Below are positions 1 through 7,333 of a DNA stretch of 14,158 nucleotides, one piece after another (positions within the stretch are counted from its first letter, which is position 1; the number at the start of each line of letters is the position of its first letter). The notes beneath the pieces were generated by a model. It ran no database searches and had not been told where the DNA came from. It was given only the letters and a program-made list of their open reading frames with translations. Source of the stretch: Paraglaciecola arctica (GTDB lineage Bacteria; Pseudomonadota; Gammaproteobacteria; Enterobacterales; Alteromonadaceae). A program made the position numbers and the translations under genes. The stretch covers positions 1 to 14,158 of the forward strand of contig QIJM01000040.1 in assembly GCA_003232445.1 (NCBI GenBank). The letters run 5' to 3'.

Positions 1-881
1 AAACTCTTACGTAAAGATTTATAATCGTTAGTGCGGTACGCTTGGCGGCTTTGGGCAAAGTGATACCAACTATTGGTTAAAGGTGTATTGACTTTTATGT
101 TGCGCTTGCCTAATTCCTCAATCATTAATTGAGCACTCTCATAATCACCACTGCCACTATAAGCAGTGATAACACTGATTAAAGGCGCAACTTGATTTTT
201 CTCTTCATATACACTTAAACCAAGTTCATAGGTTTTTTGATACTGCTCGGCAGCAAGTGCCATCTGGCCTATAGAATGATAAAGCAAACCAATATTATTA
301 TGAATGTGAGCTAAAGACTTTAGATTGCCACTCTCTGAGTAGGATTGAAGCAATGCGAATAGACGACCCAGTTTAACACCGATATCTTGCTTATCTTGAT
401 CACAAACGGTGATAAGCCCAAGTTGCGAGCTCAAATGAATATCATTAAATTTGTCTTTAGCCAGTTGCTCAGATTTACGATAATAATCACATTTTTCCGG
501 TTTTTCCTGTACATCGAAAATAAAACCCAATTGATAATGCACTCTGGCATAACTCTGAGAGTTTTTATCCATCACAGGATCTAACAGCAGATTTTCAAGC
601 ATCACTTGCGCTTGATCATTCTTACCGACACAGATCAGCCAATGCGCTTTATGCAGTTTTATCTTGATAATCTGTTCGGGTAAAGCACTGCGCCGCTTCA
701 AATATTCATCAACTTGTGGCATAAATTGATCGTCAGGACAGTCATAAGTAGAAACGTGAATACTTTGAATAAAGTCGTCTACTTTGTCGGCTAAAACACA
801 TTGTGAATAGGTAATAAAAAACAAGCCAAAAAATGAGGCTCTTAAAATAAAAGGTAAAGGAAAATTTTGTATATGCTTCAT
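1..881 (-). CDS. Exported TPR-repeat protein, N-terminal part (runs off the left edge)
   Basis: An uninterrupted frame of 293 codons begins at the ATG at 881-879 and is still open at base 1, so the C-terminus is missing. Residues 1-31 form a signal peptide: basic start MKH, a hydrophobic core around residues 12-27, and a VLA site with probable cleavage after A31. The rest is helical. The clearest TPR-like helix pair is at about residues 191-220 (N-I-G-L-L-Y then A-x-x-x-Y spacing), and weaker repeats lie at about 70-100, 110-140 and 235-260. An in-frame stop lies 24 bases upstream of the ATG, which fixes the start region; the Shine-Dalgarno is poor. In Alteromonadales such exported TPR regions are often the periplasmic sensor half of diguanylate cyclases, histidine kinases or HTH regulators. 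That is family knowledge, and no output domain is visible here. The exact product is not recognised. Confidence 0.7.
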   Translation of the reverse strand, partial: MKHIQNFPLPFILRASFFGLFFITYSQCVLADKVDDFIQSIHVSTYDCPDDQFMPQVDEYLKRRSALPEQIIKIKLHKAHWLICVGKNDQAQVMLENLLLDPVMDKNSQSYARVHYQLGFIFDVQEKPEKCDYYRKSEQLAKDKFNDIHLSSQLGLITVCDQDKQDIGVKLGRLFALLQSYSESGNLKSLAHIHNNIGLLYHSIGQMALAAEQYQKTYELGLSVYEEKNQVAPLISVITAYSGSGDYESAQLMIEELGKRNIKVNTPLTNSWYHFAQSRQAYRTNDYKSLRKS

Positions 882-1017
882 ATTGAGTAACCATAAATGT
901 TAACCATGTTTTTTTCCAGTTCAATTCGAATCGACATGAATATAAACATTCTATTTAACCAAATTTTGCATTATCACGAAAAACTTGCAGAACATACTTA
1001 ATAGCACTTTTAGGCTG

Positions 1018-2730
1018 CTAGAACACGATAGATTTTCCGCGCCCATTAGCTTCTGAAGCAGCATCCATTTTACCGTCTTTATTTAAAATAACCTGTATAT
1101 CTCCAAAGCGGCGGTGATTCATGGTGTAGCCCATTTTTTCTAATTCAGAAATCACAGTAGGATCAAATCCGTCATGGTAACGAATAACGTCTTTGGGCAA
1201 TAGTTGATGATGAAACCTGGGTTTGTTAACGACGTCTTCTGCATTCATGGAAAATTCCAAGGCATTTAGAATAGACAGATAAACCGAACTTATAATAGTG
1301 GTACCGCCAGGCGATCCTGTCACCATGCTAACATTACCATCTTTTAACACTATGCTCGGTGTCATAGACGACAGCATACGTTTTTTAGGTTGGATTTCGT
1401 TGGCTTGACCACCTACTGCGCCAAAAACATTAGCGACTCCGGGTTTAGAACTAAAATCGTCCATTTCATTGTTCAATAAAAATCCAGCGCCCTCGACTAC
1501 CACACCGCTGCCAAATCCAAGGTTAATAGTGGTGGTATTCGATACTGCATTGCCCCATTTATCCATGACTGAGAAATGCGTGGTTTCTTCGCTTTCTTGT
1601 AGCCCCGGTTTGACCCATTCTGTCACTGAAATTTTATCTCTTAATATCGATTGACTACGGATCGCAATATATTCATCAGCAATCAGGCTATCAACAGGTA
1701 CTTCAATAAAGTCAGGATCACCGAGATATTCAGCACGATCAGCAAACACCCGTTTACCAATTTCTGCTAATAAATGTAAATAAGCCGCAGAGTTGTGGCT
1801 AAGCTTTTCTTGATCTCGGGTTAATAGGTCGTACATCTTCAACCATTGTAAAATAGCGATGCCACCAGAGCTGGGTGGCGGTGACGTGAGTAATTGATAT
1901 TCCCGCCATTTAGCGTTCAGAGGCTGACGAGACTTAGCTTCATAAGACAATAAATCTTGTTCAGTCACTAAGCCTTTTTCCTTGCGCATAAAATCACTGA
2001 TTATTTTCGCCGTTTGGCCTTTATAGAAACCATCTCGCCCTTGATCACGAATACGCTTTAAAGTGCCTGCCAATTCCAATTGCTGAAACACTTCATTTGC
2101 TTTTGCACCAACGAAATAATCCTTAAAGTTAACTTCAAAACCACGTTGTTCTAACCGCTGAATATGTCTTTCAATAGATTTTGCAAGTTTGGGATGAACC
2201 TTAAACCCCTGCTCTGCTAGATCAACAGCTGGTTGTACTAATTCTTTCCAAGACAAACTGCCATGCTTTTTATGGGCTAACCACATACCTGCCACAGTGC
2301 CCGGCACGCCAGATGACAAAATACCTATGACAGACTGATAAGGGATGACTTCACCGTTTTCATCCAAATACATATCCCTATGAGCGGACAAAGGGGCTTG
2401 TTCGCGGTAATCGATAAAGTCACTTTTTTTATCTTTGTATACCAGCATAAAACCTCCACCACCGATATTGCCTGCTTCTGGCAGAGTTACGGCTAAGACA
2501 AACTGCGCAGCTATGGCAGCATCGATGGCATTCCCGCCTTTTTGTAAAATATCTTTGGCGATATCTGCGCTGTAGCTATCAGGCATAGCCACCGCTGCTT
2601 GTTTCACTGTGGGTGTGGATGTTACTTGTGCTTCGTCAATCTGCCCAGTGCATGCAAAAAGACATATACTCATGAGCGAAAGAAGAATCTGGTTCATAAA
2701 TTTACTGGGTGTTATCCCGATAGGCATCAT
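1018..2730 (-). CDS. ggt: Gamma-glutamyltransferase (glutathione hydrolase), lipoprotein form
   Basis: This 570-residue Ntn-hydrolase cleaves the gamma-glutamyl bond of glutathione and related peptides, releasing Cys-Gly and glutamate or transferring the glutamyl group. Residues 13-27 form a lipoprotein signal with lipobox LFAC and lipidated C27; Thr at +2 suggests outer-membrane retention. The proenzyme processing site is ESEE|TTHFSV, so T383 should be the catalytic N-terminal threonine of the small subunit. Other expected residues are present: R109 in DYREQAP (glutamate carboxylate), N403, D424 in NEMDDFS, S453-S454 in the LSSM motif, and the oxyanion glycines in GSPGG (472-476). Length and both subunits are complete. 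The start at 2730 has GAGG eight bases upstream; the internal Met at 2697 has no ribosome site. The regulator gene lies 214 bp upstream on the same strand, so co-transcription or common control is possible. Confidence 0.95.
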   Translation of the reverse strand: MMPIGITPSKFMNQILLSLMSICLFACTGQIDEAQVTSTPTVKQAAVAMPDSYSADIAKDILQKGGNAIDAAIAAQFVLAVTLPEAGNIGGGGFMLVYKDKKSDFIDYREQAPLSAHRDMYLDENGEVIPYQSVIGILSSGVPGTVAGMWLAHKKHGSLSWKELVQPAVDLAEQGFKVHPKLAKSIERHIQRLEQRGFEVNFKDYFVGAKANEVFQQLELAGTLKRIRDQGRDGFYKGQTAKIISDFMRKEKGLVTEQDLLSYEAKSRQPLNAKWREYQLLTSPPPSSGGIAILQWLKMYDLLTRDQEKLSHNSAAYLHLLAEIGKRVFADRAEYLGDPDFIEVPVDSLIADEYIAIRSQSILRDKISVTEWVKPGLQESEETTHFSVMDKWGNAVSNTTTINLGFGSGVVVEGAGFLLNNEMDDFSSKPGVANVFGAVGGQANEIQPKKRMLSSMTPSIVLKDGNVSMVTGSPGGTTIISSVYLSILNALEFSMNAEDVVNKPRFHHQLLPKDVIRYHDGFDPTVISELEKMGYTMNHRRFGDIQVILNKDGKMDAASEANGRGKSIVF

Positions 2731-2747
2731 TGCTTTTTCCTCAAGGT

Positions 2748-2852
2748 TTAAATCATTACTAAACTAGCGACAAAACATGCCAACACAGTCGCGTACAACA
2801 CCGACTTACTGCCGCGACCGCTAGCTAAATCGCCATTTCTGATCCACAGCAT
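2748..2852 (-). CDS. Possible 34-residue hydrophobic peptide upstream of ggt
   Basis: In the gap between the DecR-type gene and ggt there is an open frame from the ATG at 2852-2850 to the TAA at 2750-2748, ending 17 bases before the ggt start. The peptide has a basic, glycine-rich first half (RNGDLASGRGSK) and a hydrophobic tail at about residues 18-34 that could span a membrane. There is no convincing Shine-Dalgarno, and I do not recognise it. It could be a chance frame or the remnant of a larger gene. Its spacing to ggt would allow translational coupling if it is expressed. Confidence 0.18.
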   Translation of the reverse strand: MLWIRNGDLASGRGSKSVLYATVLACFVASLVMI

Positions 2853-2944
2853 AATACCAATGCATACACGAACCTTATTTTTATGACACGTTTTTTACTC
2901 GGTTGAATCTGGGAGCCTAAACAGCCAATCTTATAAAGACAATC

Positions 2945-3394
2945 CTATAAAGGCAAAGCGGTAGTGTACTTAATTTGTTCCATCGCAAAACTCGATGTCA
3001 CATCAGACAAATCAACGCCATCTACTAATTTCTTATAAAATACATCAAAAGCTTGCATGTTTGCTACTACTACTTTGAGCATATAGTCATATTCACCACT
3101 CATTCGATAAAATTCGACAATTTGTTCGATGTTTGTCGCATGATCGGCAAACTTTTTGAGCCAAACAGAGTCATGCTTCACTGCTTTAACTTGTACAAAT
3201 ACGGTCATGCCTAAGCCAATTTTTTCAGGATTAAGCAAAACTACGCGTTTATCAATAATGCCTTGTTTTTCCAAAGACTGAATACGCCGCCAACAAGGCG
3301 TAGTGCTCAAACCTATTTGTTCTGCAATATCTGCCACAGACTGAGTTGCGTCAACCTGTAACAACCTAAGTATTTCACTATCTAACCTATCCAT
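2945..3394 (-). CDS. decR: Lrp/AsnC-family regulator, DecR (YbaO/CyuR)-type, cysteine-responsive
   Basis: This is a DNA-binding regulator with an N-terminal winged HTH (about residues 15-50 of the product, containing LSTTPCWRRIQSLEKQGII) and a C-terminal RAM effector domain (MSGEYDYMLKV segment onward). The tail DVTSSFAMEQIKYTT is nearly the same as E. coli DecR as I remember it. DecR senses cysteine and activates cysteine detoxification genes; that function is from the family. I place the start at the ATG at 3394 (MDRLDSEIL), which aligns with family N-termini. An in-frame ATG at 3409 would add five residues (MIIKV); neither start has a good Shine-Dalgarno. It is divergent from the CysK-like gene with two Lrp-type palindromes between them, so autoregulation plus control of that gene is likely (inference). 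Confidence 0.92.
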   Translation of the reverse strand: MDRLDSEILRLLQVDATQSVADIAEQIGLSTTPCWRRIQSLEKQGIIDKRVVLLNPEKIGLGMTVFVQVKAVKHDSVWLKKFADHATNIEQIVEFYRMSGEYDYMLKVVVANMQAFDVFYKKLVDGVDLSDVTSSFAMEQIKYTTALPL

Positions 3395-3424
3395 AACTTT
3401 TATTATCATTTTATTGATTTTAAA

Positions 3425-3439
3425 TAGAATTTTATTCTA
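3425..3439. promoter_or_regulatory. Lrp-type operator palindrome 1
   Basis: TAGAATTTTATTCTA consists of two perfect 6-bp inverted arms (TAGAAT/ATTCTA) around TTT. Against the Lrp consensus YAGHAWATTWTDCTR as I remember it, 14 of 15 positions fit. It lies 16-30 bp upstream of the longer possible start of the regulator gene (3409), so binding there could block the regulator's own promoter. Function is inferred. Confidence 0.6.
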
Positions 3440-3465
3440 CTATATCAAAATATGAGAGAATTATA

Positions 3466-3480
3466 TGCAATTTTATTCCA
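3466..3480. promoter_or_regulatory. Lrp-type operator palindrome 2 (imperfect)
   Basis: TGCAATTTTATTCCA has the same AATTTTATT core as the first palindrome, with arms that pair at 5 of 6 positions. Centre-to-centre distance to palindrome 1 is 41 bp, about four helical turns, which puts both on the same DNA face as expected for cooperative binding by an Lrp-family oligomer. It lies about 50 bp upstream of the CysK-like start codon. Confidence 0.45.
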
Positions 3481-3531
3481 AGCCGCTCATGTCAAAATAC
3501 TCAGCATACAAATTAAAGTGAGTACTATTCC

Positions 3532-4536
3532 ATGAATGCACAAACTAATGCTCTAGCTCAAAATATCTCTGCTTTACCGACCATCAGCCCAGTAGACATT
3601 TCTACGCCTAGAATATATGGCGATATCACTCAAACCATAGGTAATACTCCCTTAGTGCGGTTAAGTCGATTAGCTGACAAGTACTCGGTAAAAGCCAATA
3701 TTCTAGCCAAAATTGAATACTTCAATCCCGCCGGTTCAATTAAAGACCGCCCAGCGATGGCAATGATTGAAGCTCTTATCATATCAGCAAGCTTCAATGC
3801 CCAAACCGAAATCATTGAACCGACATCTGGCAATAATGGCGTGGCCTGCGCGTGGATTTGCGCCATGAAAGGAATTAAGTTAACCGTTGTTATTCCAGAA
3901 CATATGTCAATTGAACGGCAAAAGCTGATAAAGCACTACGGTGCACAGCTCGTTACCACAGCCAAAGAATTAGGCACGAAGGGAGCGATAGACAAAGCCC
4001 GTTCAATGGTAGTTGAAAACCCTAATGCTGTGATGCTAGACCAATTTGCTAACCAAGCTAACCCAGATATGCATTTCAATAGCACCGCGCAAGAAATATG
4101 GCGAGATACAGCGGGCAAGGTGGATATTTTGGTTGCAGGTGTAGGCACAGGCGGCACTATTACCGGTATTGCAAAAGCATTGAAAATACGTAACCCCAAT
4201 ATCCAAATTATTGCGGTTGAACCGGCTTCATGCCCTGTTTTAAGTAAAGGCTTAAAAGGTGTTCATAAGATCCAAGGGTTAAGTTCGGGTCATGTACCCG
4301 ATGTTTTGAGCTTAGATGTGTTGGATGAAGTCATTGCTGTATCGGATCAAGATTCAATTCAAGCAGCACGTATGCTGGCACAAATAGAAGGTTTACCGGT
4401 TGGCATTTCCTCGGGTGCGGCCGCATGGGCAGCCATCAAAGTGGGGCAACGAATACAAAACAAAGATAAGAATATTGTGACTATTTTTGCTGATAATGCC
4501 GAACGCTATTTCAGTACTGAATTGTTTCTGGACTAG
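3532..4536 (+). CDS. cysK: CysK-family cysteine synthase / O-acetylserine sulfhydrylase-like PLP enzyme
   Basis: This is a fold type II PLP enzyme of 334 residues. Family members make cysteine from O-acetylserine and sulfide; many also degrade cysteine to pyruvate, ammonia and sulfide. K71 in NPAGSIKDR is the PLP lysine, EPTSGNNG (96-103) the substrate carboxylate loop, GTGGT (205-209) the phosphate cradle, and GISSGAA (291-297) the pyridine-nitrogen serine region. The C-terminus AERYFSTELF is typical of CysK rather than CysM. Two oddities: an N-terminal extension of about 27 residues before IYGDITQTIGNTPLVRL, with no later Met to use, and Asn102 where the loop normally reads SGNTG. The divergent DecR-type gene and its operators suggest cysteine-responsive control, so a cysteine-degrading or detoxifying role is as plausible as synthesis. 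No serine acetyltransferase gene is in view. Confidence 0.9.
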   Translation: MNAQTNALAQNISALPTISPVDISTPRIYGDITQTIGNTPLVRLSRLADKYSVKANILAKIEYFNPAGSIKDRPAMAMIEALIISASFNAQTEIIEPTSGNNGVACAWICAMKGIKLTVVIPEHMSIERQKLIKHYGAQLVTTAKELGTKGAIDKARSMVVENPNAVMLDQFANQANPDMHFNSTAQEIWRDTAGKVDILVAGVGTGGTITGIAKALKIRNPNIQIIAVEPASCPVLSKGLKGVHKIQGLSSGHVPDVLSLDVLDEVIAVSDQDSIQAARMLAQIEGLPVGISSGAAAWAAIKVGQRIQNKDKNIVTIFADNAERYFSTELFLD

Positions 4537-4581
4537 AACGAGTCGGTTATAAAGTCATGACAAACGTCATAGTGGTGACTG

Positions 4582-4600
4582 ATACCAATCCATCCTAACA
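4582..4600 (+). repeat. Dispersed intergenic repeat, copy A
   Basis: ATACCAATCCATCCTAACA lies 46 bases after the cysK stop. It recurs at 13394-13412 with one mismatch (15 bases exact: CAATCCATCCTAACA). A shorter, degenerate match (ATACCAATGCAT) lies at 2854-2865. All are intergenic. The 4537-4644 gap also has a weak ATGAC/GTCAT hairpin but no clear terminator between the two convergent genes. Confidence 0.5.
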
Positions 4601-4644
4601 TATGACTCAAATAAGCACTTTAGAATGATAAAAGCGCTATATAT

Positions 4645-5040
4645 TTAAGGTGCAGTGAACTCAAAATATAAAATGATTAAACTCGACACAGCGGTCACCA
4701 TCAACACATAACCATTAATCCCAAAATAATCTTTTACACGGCGATTACGCATGCGCTTCATGATCAACACAGTCACACTTATGATCACACATAGCGACAA
4801 CAAACCAACTAAATACATAGTCAGTGTTTTCGACCATTCTTGACGCCCTTCTATGCCCCAAAATGTTTGCACTCCAGAAACAAATTCAGGGCGGGCATAA
4901 TGAAACACTAACAGTGCACCAATAAACACAAACCAGCCTAAAACGTTGATAAACACCATGCATTGAAAAAACCTGTCATCTTCTCGTGGTAACGTTCTGC
5001 GATTAGGAATAGGTTTTTGTGAAGGGCTCGTATATTTCAT
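4645..5040 (-). CDS. Small three-helix inner-membrane protein of unknown function
   Basis: A 131-residue product that I cannot assign to a named family. The N-terminus is polar and basic (KPIPNRRTLPRE). Hydrophobic spans lie at about residues 27-48, 73-95 and 108-127, and a strongly basic segment KRMRNRRVK (95-103) separates the second and third spans. The positive-inside rule predicts a cytoplasmic N-terminus, a periplasmic loop of about 24 residues after the first span (with a Trp/Gly-containing GVQTFWGIEG), and a periplasmic C-terminus. It is convergent with cysK and divergent from asnS, so it is likely a single-gene unit. The Shine-Dalgarno before the ATG at 5040 is weak. Composition resembles a genuine membrane protein, not a shadow frame. 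Confidence 0.7.
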   Translation of the reverse strand: MKYTSPSQKPIPNRRTLPREDDRFFQCMVFINVLGWFVFIGALLVFHYARPEFVSGVQTFWGIEGRQEWSKTLTMYLVGLLSLCVIISVTVLIMKRMRNRRVKDYFGINGYVLMVTAVSSLIILYFEFTAP

Positions 5041-5355
5041 ATGCTTAATTGGTTCTTCAATTACCGAGTTTATTGTCGATTTTTCTTGAGTCTAGGCGCT
5101 ACCTGAGTAAGATTACACACCTTGCAAAAATTGCCAAGTAAACTACATAGAGATTTGTAGTAACGTTGCTAGTGTTTTCGGCTATAGTCAAACTTTCAAG
5201 AGTCTTTTTTGTCATCCTTAATGGTTTATCTTCAAGCTTTTATTAGTTTGATCTAAACAATTATGCATGAGTAATCGCTCAAACAAACATTGCAAATTAA
5301 ATAAATATGAAAGGTCGAAAGACCCTAAATACCTAAAACAAGTGGAGAAAAGTAG
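5041..5355. other. Divergent intergenic region upstream of asnS
   Basis: This gap of 315 bases has no credible gene. It must hold the promoters for asnS (plus) and the small membrane protein (minus). Near asnS a short hairpin GGTC-GAAA-GACC (5313-5324, a GNRA tetraloop) lies about 30 bases before the ATG, followed by the asnS ribosome site GTGGAG (5342-5347). An imperfect inverted repeat CTTGCAA/TTGCCAAG is near 5120-5140. No T-box or leader peptide with Asn codons was recognised. Confidence 0.4.
5086..5113 (+). promoter_or_regulatory. Candidate sigma-70 promoter for asnS
   Basis: TTGAGT (5086-5091) and TAAGAT (5108-5113) are separated by 16 bases on the plus strand. The match is moderate, and the resulting leader of about 230 bases would be long. 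Other promoters nearer the gene are possible. Confidence 0.22.
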
Positions 5356-6753
5356 ATGGCGCACGCCCCGGTGGCAGACATATTTGCCGGTAAATATTCA
5401 GTTGGTGACCAAGTAACAGTTAAAGGGTGGATTCGTACTCGCCGTGATTCAAAAGCAGGTTTGTCTTTTATTGCCTTACACGATGGCAGCTGTTTCGACC
5501 CTATTCAGGTGATTGCACTTAATTCCATTGAAAATTACTCCGATATCCAAAAGCTCACTACCAGTTGTTCGCTTGTGGTGACAGGCACTTTGAAGGAATC
5601 GCAGGGTCAAGGTCAATCTTTAGAAATTGAAGCAACAACAGTTGAAATAATTGGTTGGGTAGAAAACCCAGATACTTTCCCTATGGCACCTAAACGCCAC
5701 AGTCTGGAATACTTACGTGAACATGCACATTTACGCGCACGTACCAACGTAGGCGGCGCAGTTACCCGTGTACGCAATTGTTTATCTCAGGCCATTCACC
5801 GTTTTTTCTATGAGCAAGGTTATTGCTGGATAAGCACTCCAATCTTGACAGCCAGCGATACCGAAGGCGCTGGTGAGATGTTCAGAGTATCTACTTTAGA
5901 TATGCAAAATATCCCTAAGACTGAAGAAGGCGAAGTGGATTACAGCCAAGACTTTTTTGGCAAAGAAACCTTTTTAACCGTGTCAGGTCAGTTAAATGGC
6001 GAAGCCTACGCCACGGCCATGTCGAAGATTTATACCTTTGGACCGACTTTCAGAGCAGAAAATTCTAATACTAGTCGCCACTTGGCCGAGTTTTGGATGA
6101 TCGAGCCTGAAGTCGCCTTTGCTGATTTAGCCGATATCGCGCAACTATCTGAAGATTTGCTGAAATATGTATTCAAAGCAGTACTAGCAGAACGCCCCGA
6201 TGATATGGCGTTTTTTGCCCAACGCATCAATAAAGAAGCGATATCTCGTTTAGAAAAAGTCATAGACCAAGACTTTGTGCGTATGGATTACACCGAAGCC
6301 ATTGAGATTTTGCAAAACTGCGGTAAAAAATTTGAATTCCCTGTGAGCTGGGGAGTCGATTTATCCTCGGAGCATGAGCGTTACTTAGCCGAAGAACATG
6401 TTGGCGCTCCTATCATCATGCAAAACTACCCTAAAGACATTAAAGCCTTTTACATGCGCATTAATGACGATGGCAAAACCGTGGCCGCTATGGACGTATT
6501 AGCACCGGGCATTGGTGAAATCATCGGTGGTTCACAACGTGAAGAACGTCTTGACGTGTTCGACCGTCGTTTAGCAGAAATGGATCTCAATCCAGAAGAC
6601 TACAGCTGGTATCGCGACTTGCGTAAATACGGCACTGTACCCCACTCTGGTTTTGGCTTAGGCTTTGAACGTTTGGTTGCTTATGTGACAGGCATGCAGA
6701 ATGTCCGTGATGTGATTGCCTTCCCAAGAACGCCAGGTAACGCTAGTTATTAA
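5356..6753 (+). CDS. asnS: Asparaginyl-tRNA synthetase
   Basis: This cytoplasmic class IIb enzyme charges tRNA-Asn with asparagine using ATP. At 465 residues it is within one residue of the E. coli enzyme as remembered. An N-terminal OB-fold anticodon-binding domain spans about residues 17-102 (VTVKGWIRTRRDSKAGLSF). The catalytic domain follows, with the motif 1 region around 150-163, motif 2 beginning FRAE (232-235) and motif 3 GFGLGFERL (432-440). The DxLAPGIGEIIGGSQRE stretch (380-396) is characteristic of AsnRS. The C-terminus RTPGNASY corresponds to the RTPxNAS ending of AsnRS. The start is supported by GGAG eight bases upstream and by the family N-terminus (AHAPVADIFAGKY). A strong terminator follows, so it is probably a single-gene transcript. 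Confidence 0.98.
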   Translation: MAHAPVADIFAGKYSVGDQVTVKGWIRTRRDSKAGLSFIALHDGSCFDPIQVIALNSIENYSDIQKLTTSCSLVVTGTLKESQGQGQSLEIEATTVEIIGWVENPDTFPMAPKRHSLEYLREHAHLRARTNVGGAVTRVRNCLSQAIHRFFYEQGYCWISTPILTASDTEGAGEMFRVSTLDMQNIPKTEEGEVDYSQDFFGKETFLTVSGQLNGEAYATAMSKIYTFGPTFRAENSNTSRHLAEFWMIEPEVAFADLADIAQLSEDLLKYVFKAVLAERPDDMAFFAQRINKEAISRLEKVIDQDFVRMDYTEAIEILQNCGKKFEFPVSWGVDLSSEHERYLAEEHVGAPIIMQNYPKDIKAFYMRINDDGKTVAAMDVLAPGIGEIIGGSQREERLDVFDRRLAEMDLNPEDYSWYRDLRKYGTVPHSGFGLGFERLVAYVTGMQNVRDVIAFPRTPGNASY

Positions 6754-6780
6754 AAACAGTTAACCTGCATAATTAATTTG

Positions 6781-6803
6781 AGCCACCTTTGGGTGGCTTT
6801 TTT
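6781..6803 (+). terminator. Intrinsic terminator of asnS
   Basis: The stem AGCCACC (6781-6787) and GGTGGCT (6792-6798) encloses the loop TTTG and is followed directly by a run of T (6798-6803). It lies 27 bases after the asnS stop. The minus-strand side has no good T-run, so it serves mainly asnS and only weakly the convergent pilin-like gene. Confidence 0.9.
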
Positions 6804-6826
6804 ATGTATCCGAATAATCGGTGTAT

Positions 6827-7333
6827 TCATTCATCTAAAATATAGGTATAACGACTACCTGGTGTACTACGAAACTTACCGGTTGTTAAGTCTCCATCAT
6901 CCATTATCATATCTAATTGAATAATATCTTGCTCAGGTGATGTGGCTCCACTAATCGATATTCCTGCATAGGAATAATTATCCGGACCATCCCAATTCCA
7001 ATTTCCTCCTAAAGCGGTTGGGGTTGACCATTCTGCTTCATTGATCTCTAATCCTAGGGCATCGGGTGGCAAAACTAGATGGCTATCTCTAGGATAATCT
7101 CCGTTTATCTGTTTCCAGATATGAAACGCGCGTGCAAACTGGCCAAGTTGCACCGCTGTTTCGGTCAAACGCGCCCGTGTAACGTAGTTTTGATAGGTTG
7201 GTACGGCAATAGAGGCGAGTAACCCGATAATAGCAATAACAATTAACAGCTCAACCAAGGTAAAGCCTTTCAGATAGGCACTTGAATTGGTGTTGGTTTC
7301 ATAATTGCTATTGTTCACAAAGTTCGGTTGCAT
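6827..7333 (-). CDS. Type IV prepilin / type II pseudopilin-like protein
   Basis: This 168-residue product has a prepilin peptidase site, LKG|FTLVELLIVIAIIGLLASIA: cleavage after G23, N-methylated F24, and the Glu at +5 (E28) needed for assembly. The hydrophobic helix spans about residues 25-45, followed by the usual NYVTRARLTE amphipathic stretch. The leader of 23 residues is long but fits the start, because the ATG at 7333 has a strong ribosome site (AGGAAGAG, 7339-7346) upstream. The globular part contains a Trp-rich GGNWNWDGPDNYSYAG and ends DDGDLTTGKFR...YTYILDE, a tail I associate with a group of minor or pseudopilin proteins of uncertain role. No pilus or type II secretion machinery genes are adjacent, so it is an orphan whose assembly system must be elsewhere. 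The substrate or partner is unknown. Confidence 0.88.
   Translation of the reverse strand: MQPNFVNNSNYETNTNSSAYLKGFTLVELLIVIAIIGLLASIAVPTYQNYVTRARLTETAVQLGQFARAFHIWKQINGDYPRDSHLVLPPDALGLEINEAEWSTPTALGGNWNWDGPDNYSYAGISISGATSPEQDIIQLDMIMDDGDLTTGKFRSTPGSRYTYILDE

Noticed and set aside
387..584. Plus-strand 65-codon frame MLILITNGDK...
   Set aside because: Antisense to the TPR protein coding frame, low-complexity hydrophobic composition, no ribosome site recognised.
742..924. A 60-codon minus-strand open frame overlapping the TPR gene start
   Set aside because: It is out of frame with the longer exported TPR frame that has a proper signal peptide; its product has no family character.
1001..1025. 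Hairpin TAGCA/TGCTA after the ggt stop
   Set aside because: Only five base pairs, a nine-base loop and no T-run; not called a terminator.
3630..4199. Minus-strand frames within cysK
   Set aside because: Antisense shadows of a clear CysK-family gene.
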